Assembly (NCBI RefSeq): GCF_048544455.1
Contig: NC_133538.1
Coordinates: 449,823,311 to 449,887,310 of the forward strand
Direction of reading: 5' to 3'
Length of the DNA: 64,000 nucleotides
DNA from: Silene latifolia
Lineage: Eukaryota; Streptophyta; Magnoliopsida; Caryophyllales; Caryophyllaceae
In this document: one piece after another, positions 1-10,752 of the stretch
Layout of the letters: each line of letters starts with the position of its first letter
Position numbering within the stretch: the first letter of the stretch is position 1
The notes under the pieces: generated by a model
Told to the model about the DNA's origin: nothing
Seen by the model: the letters and a program-made list of their open reading frames with translations, nothing else
The model's database searches: none
Translations under genes and position numbers: made by a program

Positions 1-1089
1 TTTTTAGAGACTTATGAAAAGTAAGTTAATACTTCATCATTACTCAATTGTTTTTTAATTATCAAATTAGATCGAATTTATAGGTAATTAATACATAACT
101 AAAACATGCTTTCCCTACTTATAGGGAATTTGAGGCACATATCACAATCAATTTTCCTGATGTCACATCCTCTGATGATGTTTGGGCATCACATGACAAA
201 AATTTTCCGAAATGGTTCCGAAATCAAGTAAGTGATGATACATTTTCTTTGAAATTGAACTATACATTTAGATTTCTTATTAGATATTGAAAAAAATATA
301 ACAACTTAATTAACATTTTTTTATTCATAGATTCATAGATTGAAGGATCGTCTAATAATAGCTTTAGCATTGGGTCCTAGTAATATGGTGAAGTCTTGGA
401 GACGGTATTCCATCAACGGCTATAAGTTTCGAGCTTATAAGGAGGGAGTTGATGTTTCGAAGTCTACGTTAAGCAATGGGGTTTCTGTGAATTCAACTGA
501 AGGGTTGGACTACTATGGAACCCTAAATGAAGTAATTGAGCTTTCTTATTATGCCGAGCAAAGGGTTTATAGGGTTATATTGTTTAAATGTGATTGGCTT
601 GATAATTCCCCACAAGGACTTAGTATCCAAAAGGTTTATGGACTTGTAGATGTAAACGAGAAAAAGAAACTTCGTGGACATAACCCATTTGTGGCAGCTT
701 TTCAAGTCGATCAAGTTTGTTATGCTCCTTATCCAACCATTAAGAAAGGTAATCAAGGTATTCAGTGGTCCGCGGTTTTTAAAACCAAGGCAAGATCACA
801 AGTTGATGCTCCTATTGAAGAAAGTGTCTTTCAAGAAGATGTGGTTGTGAATGATCACTCAATTTCACCGATTTTGTTGGAAGATATAAAGGATGAAGAT
901 GTATACGAAGTGACAGTGGAAAGAGGTCAAGGGGAATATGACAGAGACGTCGGAGAAGAAGGCGATGAAGATGAAGTTGAAGAACTTATTAGATAAGAAA
1001 ATGAGGAATCAGAGGTAGAAGTAGGAGTGCTTTTTTCAAAAGATGAACCTGTTTTGATTTGTAGTGATAGTGATAGTGAGGAGGACTAG
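1..1089 (+). pseudogene. CACTA transposase C-terminus, DUF4216
   Basis: These are the last exons of a TNPD/Tnp2-type transposase. Inferred exons are 1-20, 125-227 and 331-996, with GTAAGT donors at 21 and 228, acceptors ending at 124 and 330, and phases that agree. The middle exon encodes a segment ending FPKWFRNQ, and the last carries the DUF4216 signature: LSNGV, a DYYGTL block, VILFKCDWLD, VYGLVDVN, and QVCYAPYP. DUF4216 follows the catalytic Tnp2 domain in plant CACTA proteins; the catalytic domain itself lies off the window. A TAA at 994-996 is followed by an open, acidic in-frame tail rich in S, D and E that runs to a TAG at 1087-1089. The TAA is therefore probably a late nonsense change, although it may remove little function. 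Confidence 0.85.
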
Positions 1090-1411
1090 TTGTAATTGTA
1101 CAATTATTAAACATTCAATAAAATTTGCCCTCCGTTTTTTATTACTTGTCGTTCTAGGCTATTTGGTTTTTTGTTTTATACATGTCGTTTTAGCTTAACG
1201 TCAATAGTGTGTTTCAATTTCCAAGGTTTGGTTATAAGAAACCTCTCAATTCAGCCAATAAAATGCATTAAAGAAGAGGCAAGTGGTAATTAGTTCACAG
1301 TTTTCCATAGTGTTTTTTTCAATTGTTTATATATACCCTGCAAAAATGGTTGTTTTGAACTAACGATTTTTTTTTTTAACTAACAAATTGAATTGTTTAC
1401 ATGCAGTGATT

Positions 1412-2906
1412 ATGCCGAACATTTTTCGCCGTGTTTTTGGGAGCAATAGTAATGCAAATGCATCTCAACAGAATCGGGAGGACGACGAGGTTGAGAATGA
1501 GGAAGATCCTGAACCTCCATCACGAAGACAGGAGAACATGTAGGTGACTCTCTCAGCGGCCCGTGCTCGGCCAGATCATTTTTGGTAAGTTTATGTTAAT
1601 TTTTTTATTTTTAAAAAACTTAACATTTACAGTTTTAATTTCAAATATTTATGTGTTTTTCAGGTGGGATGACGAACCAATCAAGAAATATGTTACTTGG
1701 TCGTTCACCCGTAACACAGGAGATGAGTACTTCACTAGGTGGGGTGAAGCGAGTAACGCACAACGTCAGAAGATGTGGAATTACTTTGCGGTAATTATGT
1801 TTTTCAATAATAATTTTCTTAAGTTTATAATAATTTTCTTAAGTTTATAAGAATTTTCATAAGTTTTATATAACTAATTTCACACTTGTTTTTGAAACAG
1901 AGTCATGTAAGATCCATCGATCCTGAGTATGATCCTATTCCTGAGTGGCAGGCGAGGGTAACGAGGCGGATTACCACTCTTATTAATGGACTAAAATATA
2001 ACAAGAAACCGCCAAAGTGGGTGCCTGGTACTTGGTTGGAGAACCTTAGGAATAGGCCAAATGGTCCTACTTTTACCAAACATTCGAAAATCAACACGGC
2101 AAATAGGAAGTCGGGTGGGAAAGATGGGAAAGCATTGGGCACCCACACTCTTGGTCGGAAGAGTTGCTCCAATGCTTTCAAGGAATTGGTAAGTATTGTT
2201 TATATTGCTTTTAAAAAGTGGTTAATATATATGATTGACAAATATATACTTGATTTTACTTGTTTCCATACTAATTTCAGGGTCAAGAGGCCACCCCCCA
2301 CAAGATGTTCATGAAGACGAAGAAAAATAAGAAGGGCGAGTGGGTTAATCCTCGAGCGGCTGATATTGAGGTAAATTCTTGTATTTAATTTAATATTTAT
2401 TTTTATTACAAAGAACGATAATCTCTTTCTTATAAAGATAGGTATATATATCATTTCTGACGATTTTCTATTTTGTCCAAGCGGAGATGAGTCAGCCATT
2501 GCCACCTGGACAGTCTCCCGACGAGATTCAGGCCTACTACAAGGCTGTAGGAGGCTTTGACGAGAAGAACCGGATGTTTGGGACCGGAGATACAGGGGCC
2601 CAAATATGGTATGATCTTCCTCCTAACAAAGCTGGCCGACGGTCTTTCTCTTATGCTCCTAGCATGATTTCACAGCTTTCCACCCAAATGAATGATGAGC
2701 GAGCCGCTCGAGTTGCTCTTGAAAGACAGGTTCGTGAACAGGCTGAAGAAATGGCGGCAATGAGAAAGGCTTGGGCTGATATGCAAGCATCTCAACCCCC
2801 AAACACGTGTTCACAATTTCCTACTCCACATAGACGGGATGAGTTTGGAGGTGGTGATGATGGGTTTGGAGGTACTGGTAGTTTTATTGAGCCTATAATA
2901 ACTTAG
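1412..2906 (+). pseudogene. CACTA TNPA-like protein, Transposase_24
   Basis: This is the second CACTA gene, the DNA-binding partner that recognises subterminal repeats in En/Spm-type elements. Inferred exons are 1412-1584, 1664-1790, 1901-2188, 2281-2370 and 2487-2906; all have GT..AG borders and compatible phases. The Transposase_24 core spans exons 2 to 4: YVTWSFTRNTGDEYFTRW, a PEWQARVTRRI stretch, KPPKWVPG, and HTLGRKS. The last exon encodes a predicted coiled coil (RAARVALERQVREQAEEM) and a glycine-rich tail. The first exon begins with MPNIFRRVFG and contains one in-frame TAG at 1541-1543 with coding-like sequence on both sides. The acceptor of the last exon (GGAG before 2487) is the least certain border. 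The gene is broken by that stop, or depends on a splice form I did not find. Confidence 0.8.
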
Positions 2907-2968
2907 AGCTTTAAGTTAGAGCCTTTAGGTTAGAGCCTTTAGGTTAGAGCCTTTAGGTTAGAACTTTA
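2904..2968 (+). repeat. 14-bp tandem repeat after TNPA-like gene
   Basis: About four copies of a 14-bp unit (TTAGAGCCTTTAGG) begin at the stop codon of the TNPA-like gene. The first and last copies are diverged. Its placement suggests a local replication-slippage array in the 3' UTR. Confidence 0.85.
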
Positions 2969-3111
2969 GTTTAGTTAGTATTGTCGTCTAGTAGGGAGTA
3001 TGAAAGACATGGTAAGACAATTCTCTTTCGTGTTTAATTTGTAAGACAATGTACTAATTTAACTATGTTTTTATGTAAAACAATTTGCGTCCCCTTCTCT
3101 TTTGTTGTCTA

Positions 3112-3260
3112 TTGATTCCCGCATTAGCGGTCGACGTGAAAATGGATTCCCGCTTGGCGGTCGACGATTGGATGTGTTTTGCAGGTTTTGGTTATATTGG
3201 AAACGATGCAAATAGGCATCGTGGCTGTATTTGAAACGATGCAAAAAACGCATCATGGCT
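3112..3260 (+). repeat. CACTA subterminal direct repeats
   Basis: Two copies of a roughly 20-bp motif, GATTCCCGC followed by GCGGTCGACG, lie near 3115 and 3148. They are followed by two copies of a GAAACGATGCAAA motif near 3200 and 3233, each with a nearby CATCG/CATCATGGCTG partner. They lie at the inner edge of the subterminal zone and may be additional transposase-binding sites. Confidence 0.6.
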
Positions 3261-3301
3261 GGGCAGCAGGCTGCTGTTTCCAGGCCTGTTATTTAATATA
3301 T

Positions 3302-3790
3302 CTGACGGAAATTCCGTCAGTAATTTTTAAATACCGACGGAATTTCCGTCACTGCTTTCCCTCTCCATTTTTCCAGATTCAAGAGAAAAGTGCCACGTGT
3401 CCATGGCACTGACGGAATTTCCGTCAGTAAAGTGAGAAAACTGACGGAATATCCGTCAGTAAAGTGAGAAAACTGACGGAATATCCGTCACTCACAATCT
3501 TCCCCATTTTCCCTGAAATCACATAAAATTCCACGTGTCAGATACCACCGACGGAATTTCCGTCAGTAATGCGAAAAACTGACGGAAATTCTGTCACTTC
3601 TGCGCTGAAAATAAAGACGGATTTCCCGTCACATATCCGTCAGTTTTTTTATAGACCAACGGAAATTCCGTCAGGACAGGTTTTTTACTGACGAAATAAG
3701 CTGACCCTGATTACTGACGGAATTTCCGTCAGGAAATTGAAATACCGACGAAAAGGCCGTCAGTATGGCCTTAATTTTTACGTCAGTTTC
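3302..3790 (+). repeat. CACTA subterminal palindromes
   Basis: About eleven copies of a palindromic motif, CTGACGGAATTTCCGTCAG or close variants (AATATT or AAATTC centres), occur between 3302 and 3780. They cluster within the last 500 bp before the CACTA terminus. In En/Spm elements, arrays of short subterminal repeats are bound by the TNPA protein, so these are the likely binding sites of the adjacent TNPA-like product. They are perfect or near-perfect inverted repeats, so the zone can fold extensively. Confidence 0.88.
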
Positions 3791-3796
3791 CCGTGT

Positions 3797-3809
3797 TTTC
3801 GTTGTAGTG
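3797..3809 (-). other. CACTA terminal inverted repeat (right end)
   Basis: On the minus strand this reads CACTACAACGAAA, the canonical CACTA-type terminus, and marks the right end of the transposon at 3809. The three bases that follow (TAG) would be the target duplication. Confidence 0.85.
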
Positions 3810-3861
3810 TAGAAAGGCTTTACTTCATTGGGAAATGATAAAAATACTTAATGCTGGATTC

Positions 3862-4215
3862 AGGTCCAAGTTTCACAATTTTATGTTCCAGTTTCACAAG
3901 ATAAGTTCCAGGATTCACAACATTGAGTAAAACAAACATCTTAAGTGACGATCAACTATTCATGACCAAGTTTCACAATTTCATGTTCTAGTTTCACATA
4001 ATAAGTTCTAGGATTCACAAAATTAGAAATACAAACTTCTTAAGTGAAGATCAACTATTCATGACAAAGTTTCACAATTTCATGTTCCAGTTTCACATAA
4101 TAAGTTCCAGGTTCACAAATTAAGAAAAATAAATTTATGAAATCAAAATATCAACCATTCATGCCCAATTCAAAAAATCACCTTCAAGGTTCACACAATA
4201 AGGTCTAGGAATCAC
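3862..4215 (+). repeat. 100-bp TTCACAA tandem array, 3' flank of FRS relic
   Basis: Roughly three and a half units of about 100 bp are seen, with TTTCACAATT at 3871, 3971 and 4070. Each contains three TTCACAA-type words separated by GTTCCAG and AAGTTCCAGG, then a TTAAGTGAAGATCAACTATTCATGA tail in shorter form. Related arrays lie in two introns of the neighbouring FRS-like gene. Confidence 0.82.
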
Positions 4216-5869
4216 AAAATCACCAAGTAAAAGAATACTCCTTTGCTAAACAAAACCAACTGACCAACGTAAAAACCAAATGTCTAACCAAATGCTCAAG
4301 TTCAAAACCAAAATAAAACGTTGTTAAAACTTGTCTTGTTCAATCGTCATCTCTATTCACGTTGCTTAAGAATACTCCTTTACATCATTCTTCATTCTCG
4401 ACTTCTTCTGCTTCTTCCCCTTCTTCCTCTTCTTCCGATGTGTCTCCCTATGTGAAGAATCAAACCTTGACTAGATAATTTTTTAAAAAACAAATTAGTA
4501 GACAAATATTACAAGGACATAACTAATATGAGACCAAAAAAAAAATAGTTGCGTTTTCAAGTAATAATAAAATGGAAAGACAAGAGTAGAATAATACATA
4601 CTTGATTCTCAGGAAGATGCTCTGCAAACTCATTTGGACAATTTCTTTTATCGTGGTGTGACATGCGTTTACACTTAGTACACAACTTTTTCGGGTTTTT
4701 TTGCCTTCATAATTGACTTATTTTTGCTGCTCACCAACCTTTTACCACTACCTTTGTTTTTAGAGACTTTAGGTGGTAAGATCTTGACTTCTTTTGGAGC
4801 CTTGCAGTTGAGAAGGACCTCCAATTCTTGGTCTTTGGTCAAAGGCTTTGGGTTTGGCTACAACTTCTCTCGGAATTCTTTAATTAGCTTGGCAAACTCT
4901 CTCATATCTGACTCTTCTTTTCATTTGAGCATACCAACAGTTGCGTAAATCTCAGACCACACTCGAGATATTTCAAATTTACTATTACCAGTAAGATCGT
5001 AGTTTTCCAGCAGATTTCCATTCAAATCATAAACCGGGTTTTTGAGTGCATTCCTACTCCACCTACGCAAAATGTATTTCTCAGGTATTTCCTTAAACTT
5101 TCCCGAGCAAATCCAAATGATGTGGTTGCATAAAATACCTTTCCTTTCAAACAATTTACAGGTACAACAGACATCCATTGTTCTCCTATTATACTCAACT
5201 GCATATCACTTTCGCTTGTTTGCGTCCTCAACAATTGAAACTTCAAAGTTAGTTACTGGATCTGGTTGGGTGTATCCACAAACACTACACGCATTTACCG
5301 AAAACTTAACCTCCTCTTGGAAGTCGAAGAACACTTCATGTGTATAGACCTTCACTGCATGGGCCTCCCATTTTGACCCGAATAGGGTTTCAGGCATTGA
5401 GTTGTCGCTCCGTGTTTCAAGAAGCTTTAGATTATGCCGTTATTGGTCCATGGCACTCTCAAATCACATCCGAAATTCTACGAGAGTCCCATATTTATTC
5501 TCAAATCTCTTGAATAAGAAATTCAAACTCTCTGATCTTTGTGTGGTTTTTAAAATGTTGCCCATCGGCACATTCCTGAAATAAGCGGGTATCCACTTCT
5601 CTCGTTCGGCAAACTTGCCAGTCAACCATTTATTTCCTTATAACGAGAAATCGCTAATGACCTTAGCCCCAATTATCTTCAAATTCCTCAGGCTCCAAGT
5701 CCTCGCTCCAGACAACATTGTTCAAACGACTTAAGAAATCAGTCTCTTTGCAAATTGTGCTCCCAACCTTGTCTGTTACTTTCTTCATAATGTGCCACAT
5801 ACAAAAGCGATGTCTTGCTTTTTTTAACACGGCTGCAAGTCACAAAATCACATTATCTATTGTCAAGAT

Positions 5870-6145
5870 CGTTTTTTAATAACTAAATTCACAAAACCAG
5901 TCCCTATATTCACCAACAAAATAACTAAATGATTTCACAAATTTTAGGGCCACGTTTCTCATAATGAGGTCCAGGTTTCACAATACTACCTACTAGTTTC
6001 ACAGTATAACCTCTAGCATTCAAAAACTAAACAAAATTTAAGATGCCGCTTACAGAGCAGCAAATAAACAACAAGATTCACGAATAATGTTCCTAGATTC
6101 ACCAAATAAATAACCAGTTTCACAAAAGTAAGATATTCCAAACAC
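5870..6145 (+). repeat. TTCACAA repeats in FRS intron 2
   Basis: The intron between the MULE-core exons is filled with degenerate copies of the TTCACAA words seen in the 3' flank, including GGTCCAGGTTTCACAA and CTAGTTTCACAG. No splice or coding role is apparent. Confidence 0.65.
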
Positions 6146-7429
6146 ACGTGGAACTGCATTTATTATTCCGCCATCTTGGTCACTGATGATGTAATTGGGT
6201 TCTTTGCCACCCATTGCTTTCAGAAACTGCTGAAATGCCCAAATAAATGACTCATCGTCTTCATGCTCTAAAAGCACGCATCCAAATGTTATTGACTTTT
6301 TGTGATTGTCAATCCTAGTCAAAGGCGCGAATTTCATGTTATATTTGTTCGTTCCATAGGTTGGATGGAATGAAATAGCATCATCAAACAATGCGTAACA
6401 TCTGATGGAATCTGCATCTGTCCAAAAAATTCTTGTCAAAGCATTGTCAGCATCTGTTTCATATGCAAATACCAACCCTTTTGTTTCTCTAAGGGTTTCT
6501 AAACGAGAGATGAACATATGTCCATCCTTACCATTAAGTAGACACTTTACATTCCTTTGGAAATTCTTGAACTACATAAGGGAAGCTCCCACATTTTCGA
6601 AACCCTCTGCTTGTTCCTTGCATAAGTTGTATGTTAAACTAGCCCCGACATTCAATCTCGAATTTTGGATAATCAATTGCTTATGATATTCGTTCAGATG
6701 ACTTATATTGTCTGCAAGTTTCTTAAATTCCCTATTTTTGACCGACGTCACTGGGTGATTGTGACCCTCACGGAATTGTTCAATCTTGTACATGTTTTCA
6801 TGGAACATGAATTTGATCATCGCTTCACAACCCCACCTTTTAATTTTGGTTATTCTTATACCTCTTTGCTTATTGGAACTCTCAGCCTCCTCATCATCAT
6901 CTGCACCTCCACCCTTTTTCGTACCGGTTTTAGCAGCTGTTTTTCTATTTCCACTTATTGCACCAGCTTTTGTCTTGCACCAGTTTCAACGGTTGTTTTT
7001 GCATCAGCTTGGGGAGGATGTCTTTTCCTTTTATTAAAACCTTCACGATGGCAAACCATGCATTTTGTTCGAATAATACCATCTTTAAACCTCTTAGTTG
7101 AAGACTTCCTTGCTTCAAACCCACAAGCAATAGCATAAATTTTATAGAAAAACATCGTTGACTCTAAGTCCACAAATGTTTTGCCAACCACAGGTGTAAA
7201 CTTCTCTTCAATCCTACTTATCCATTGCTCAGTGCCACCCGGTGTGTAAGTTACCAAAGTAGTAGGTGCGGAAATAGTTTGCATTATAGGGGTTGTTAAG
7301 ATAGCAGTAGAACCCTCACCGTCCTGACTAGAACCAACATTAGATCAAGGAACCTCACCACAACCGACACGAGGCGTCACACTGCACTCTGAGTTGTTGT
7401 TGACATTTGAATCAACACCTAAGAAGATA

Positions 7430-7990
7430 AAAGGTTCACAAAGTCAAGCTGTAAAATTACAATTTAAGTAGTAAAATTCACACATAAAACACATACATCA
7501 AACTTTGAAAAACAGAGGGAGTGGTTCAACAACTTATGACCAAGTTTATTTCAACAACTTATGACCAAGTTTAAGAATATTAGCTTTGCGTTTCACATAA
7601 CAAGCTCTAAGTTTCACAAAACAAGGTCTATGATTCACAAAATAAGGAAAAGAGCAAAGTATGTGATCTCAACCAATTATGATCAAGTTTCAGAGTATTA
7701 TCTTCTATGGTAACAAATCAAGCTTTAAAATTCACTAAACAAGGTCTCAGATTCACAAGATAAGAGAAATAACAAAATAGGCGATTTCAACAACTTATGA
7801 CTAAGTAGCTTTGTGTTTCACAAATCAAGCTCTAAGTTTCACAAAAAAAAGTTCTGTGATTCACAAAATAAGGAAAAGAGCAAAGTACATGATTTCAACC
7901 ACTTATGATCAAGTTTCACAAAATTACCATATAAGTTCACAAAACACGCTCTATGATGAAACATATAATCCACAAAATTGAGCACAGATT
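7430..7990 (+). repeat. 120-bp TTCACAA tandem array in FRS intron 1
   Basis: About three and a half diverged units of roughly 120 bp are present. Each has the order ATGACCAAGTTT, GCTCTAAGTTTCACAA, GATTCACAAAATAAGG and AAAGAGCAAAGT, then GATTTCAACAACTT. They fill the first intron of the FRS-like gene and share their word order with the 100-bp array at 3862. Confidence 0.78.
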
Positions 7991-8149
7991 TTCACAAATT
8001 AAAACTAAAATAGAAAACAATAATTAGAGCTTCAAAAACAGGAAATACCTGCTTCAATTGCAGTATTATCATCAACCATTGTCATATCTACAATCTCCAT
8101 AGCAATTACATCTGCAAAATCGTCGAAAATAATGTAATAAGTGGTATGA

Positions 8150-8580
8150 AATCGCGAGGTCCAGAAAATCGCGAGCCTTATATTAAGGAATTCGCTCAAT
8201 TTTGATAAAATTTGAACCTTATATTTAGGAAATCGCTCAATTTTGATCAATCGAACCTTATATCATCAATTATATGAATATGATGGCTGCAAGCGCTCAA
8301 CTTGATCATATTCGAACATTATATCATCAATTTATGAGTGAATTGACATAATTATATGGAAAGATTAGATTTTTATTAAAATATGAAATTACCTTCAAAT
8401 AAACAGAATAAATCGCCCAAATCACTGCAATTGATCAAATTGATCGGAAAATCACTAGAAATGATCGGAAAATCGCTTCAATTGATCAAATTGATCAGTA
8501 AGTCGCTGAAATTGATCGGAAAATTGCTGCAATCTACGAACAATCGCTCCAATTGATTAGGTTATGGAGATTGATTTGGG
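8150..8580 (+). repeat. Upstream AT-rich repeats (ATCGCT / TTGATCAAATTGATC)
   Basis: Just upstream of the first FRS exon lie about ten irregular copies of AAATCGCT(C/G)AATTTGAT and palindromic TTGATCAAATTGATCGG words. ATGATGGCTGCAAGCG occurs twice, near 8281 and 8582. The position is that of a promoter or, if the gene belongs to a MULE, of a subterminal region. No clear TIR pairs with the 3' side. Confidence 0.6.
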
Positions 8581-8806
8581 AATGATGGCTGCAAGCGAGG
8601 AACTGTAGCTTGATGATGAAGATAGCTCATTTTTTTATGATGAAGAAAGACCGTTGTTTCTTTGAGTTGGGTGTGTGTTTTGTATAAAGTCATTGGGTCA
8701 ATTTTTGTTGAGCCCAGTAGGAAGCGCGCAAGATATCAGTCAGCCCAACATGTATCAATTTGGTGAGGCCGGCCGCCTCGCCATAACTAAGGCCTCACCG
8801 GATCCG

Positions 8807-8809
<3 letters not shown>

Positions 8810-8876
<67 letters not shown>
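8810..8876 (+). repeat. (AT)n microsatellite
   Basis: An uninterrupted AT dinucleotide run of about 33 units. The tyrosine-isoleucine open frame across it is an artefact of the repeat. Confidence 0.97.
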
Positions 8877-8880
<4 letters not shown>

Positions 8881-8937
8881 GACTAAAACCCAAAAGTAGA
8901 TTTTTATAAAAATTACGGGTGTTACAGATATCCTAAT

Positions 8938-8972
8938 GGGAGCCTCGTGCATCGCACGGGCTTTCCAACTAG
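8938..8972 (+). mobile_element. Helitron-type 3' terminus
   Basis: A short hairpin (CGTGC-ATC-GCACG) is followed by GGCTTTCC and CTAG, then T. That is the usual 3' end of plant Helitrons: a GC hairpin about 10 bp before CTRR with insertion next to T. In this orientation the element would extend to the left; its TC start was not identified. Confidence 0.55.
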
Positions 8973-9146
8973 TTCTTTCTCATCTACAATTATACACAAT
9001 TATTATACACGTTTAATGGATGGCTCATGACTCTTATGCACTGTACACAAAACTCCACCTTTCAGCCAATTCTCCAAGCTATGCAGATTCCTGTAGTACA
9101 TAAAATATGATTCAAATTAGGATGATTATACAAGAATGGCACCATG

Positions 9147-9237
9147 ATATTAAAATATTATGATGCAAGGCAAGTGGAAAAATGTATAGTGCCTCTAAGT
9201 ATATTTTGTTGTCATATTAAAATATTATGATGCAAGG
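9147..9237 (+). repeat. 67-bp tandem duplication at LTR insertion site
   Basis: The segment 9147-9213 recurs from 9214 onward. The second copy is interrupted after 24 bp by the LTR element at 9238 and continues after the element from 19155. The duplication therefore predates the insertion. Confidence 0.85.
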
Positions 9238-10752
9238 TGATACCCGTCGTGAGGTGTCAAAAATAATATTTATAAACTCCAACTACAACTATAGCTAGCG
9301 GCAGTCGGGTCGAACCACAGAGAGGCAGACGTAATTTCTAGTTGTTTAAATTCGGTCTAAGGTAACAAAAAGGTGGGGGTTTGATTGGATTTGGTCTACA
9401 ACTAATGAGCAATAAAATAAAGTGAACGAAGCAAATGGATGAATTCAAGTATAAAAAGAGGTACTAGGATGGTCGGTTCGTTATAGTTTCGGCGGCAGCA
9501 TATTAAACAGGTCTAAATCAAACACATGAGGCGGGAAATAAAGAGGTCCTCTCGGTCCACTCTTAACAAATAGCATCTTTCGATCTCGCTATAAGTCCCT
9601 AATATCACTAATACTGACTCTCGTCCTGAAAAGTGACTAATAATCTAAACTTTACCTATCTTTCGATCTCAGCGCAGTTTAGTCATTTTAATTGGTGATC
9701 TAACAACTGTCCCTATCTCTCGATCTAATGGGTCAGTCATAAATTAAGCATCTAACTGGTCGCATGCATTCGATTCGTTAAATACAACATTAAAATCAAT
9801 TAAAACGAAAGGTAACCTCACGTGGTCAGTCGATCGACCACGTATGGCAGTCGATCGACTGACACGCGATTTCAGTCCAAATTAATACTACGCCGCCTAC
9901 GCTATAATTCCCCTGCATCCTAGCACAAACTATCTAGCTACTCATACTAAGGATGATAACAACAATAAAACTAATAAAATAGACAGAAGAATTCATGCTT
10001 GAAATAATAGAACAGACAATTAACATAAACGATAATTGGCTTGGATTCTAACTAACAATTCTATATCTAACAACACAATAAAGATGAACTGAAAGTAGAA
10101 CAGAAGGAATACCGAAAATTGCAGAAGAATAGTAACGAAATGATTAGAAGTATGAATGAAAATCCGATGCAACCAATATTCCAAACCCTAACTATGATAT
10201 TCTAAAACTGAATGTGAAACTTAGATAAAAACTGGATCAACACTGGATGCATGTATCTGATGTTCTAGGTTACGTTATATAGCAAACATACGTAACATTT
10301 ATTATCAAAACCTAAACATAATGGGCTTCAAGTTCCTCGATCTTTTAATTCTCATCTGGGATAGCAGCTTGGTCGATCGACTAAGCATGGCGATCGATCG
10401 ATCGCTCTTGATGTCTGATAACTTCGGAACCCGCAGGTCGGTCGATCGACTGATGGTATTGGTCGATCGACTACTTTAGCTGCTACTTGACTTCTATAAT
10501 CTCGTGGATTTGTCTTTTGGGCCTTGAATTGCGCACCAAGCTCGTTCCTTAAGCGAATACTTCACGTCAAATGCAATGCAGGATACTCGGGACGGTTTAG
10601 CTCGATTTCATTGGATTCTTCACATTTCTGCAATAAAGTACAAAAACACGAAAGTAGACGGAAATAGGGGAAATAGTAGCTTAAACTACACAAATGAGCT
10701 CTGAAATGCGTGTAAAATGAGGTGTAAAACATCATATAAAAGACACGCATCA
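9238..10752 (-). repeat. 3' LTR of the gag-protease element
   Basis: This 1515-bp LTR matches the copy at 16221-19154 almost throughout once the nested insertion is ignored. It begins TGATACCCG and ends CGCATCA on the plus strand. It carries three pairs of CGATCG boxes (9831/9852, 10374/10395, 10443/10464), each spaced 21 bp. Confidence 0.92.

Larger units (their letters stand above)
1..3809 (+). mobile_element. CACTA (En/Spm) transposon, right part
   Basis: This is the right-hand portion of a CACTA-superfamily DNA transposon; its left end lies before the window. Seen in order: the C-terminal exons of the main transposase with a DUF4216 module, a second gene with a Transposase_24 (TNPA-like) module, a subterminal zone full of GACGGAATTCCGTC-type palindromes, and a terminus that reads CACTACAAC on the minus strand and ends at 3809. 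The two-gene order in one direction and the palindrome-rich subterminal DNA are normal for En/Spm elements. Each gene holds one in-frame stop, so this copy is probably inactive. The 3-bp target duplication cannot be checked without the left end. Confidence 0.88.
4385..8100 (-). pseudogene. FAR1-RELATED-SEQUENCE-like gene, broken
   Basis: FAR1/FHY3-family proteins are Mutator-transposase-derived nuclear regulators; closely similar proteins are still encoded by MULE transposons, so host gene and transposon gene cannot be separated here. Inferred minus-strand exons are 8100-8049 (MEIVDMTMVDD start), 7418-6148, 5832-4602 and 4447-4385. Visible parts in order: FAR1 DNA-binding domain (YKIYAIACGFEARKSS, then WGCEAMIKF and GHNHPV), MULE transposase core (FWTDADSIRCYALF, YNMKFAPLT, ISDQDGG, ARHRFCMWHIMKK), SWIM zinc finger (CCTCKLFERKGILCNHI), a CTKCKR..HDKRNC zinc knuckle and an acidic tail. 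Lesions include in-frame stops near 7342 and 6570, a frameshift around 6960-7000, and several stops and shifts in exon 3. It is clearly a pseudogene. The exon 2 to 3 join (GTGTGT donor at 6147) restores a family-like PPVLKKARHR. Confidence 0.85.

Noticed and set aside
8675-8899. Open frame spanning the AT run
   Set aside because: The tyrosine-isoleucine repeat comes from the microsatellite.
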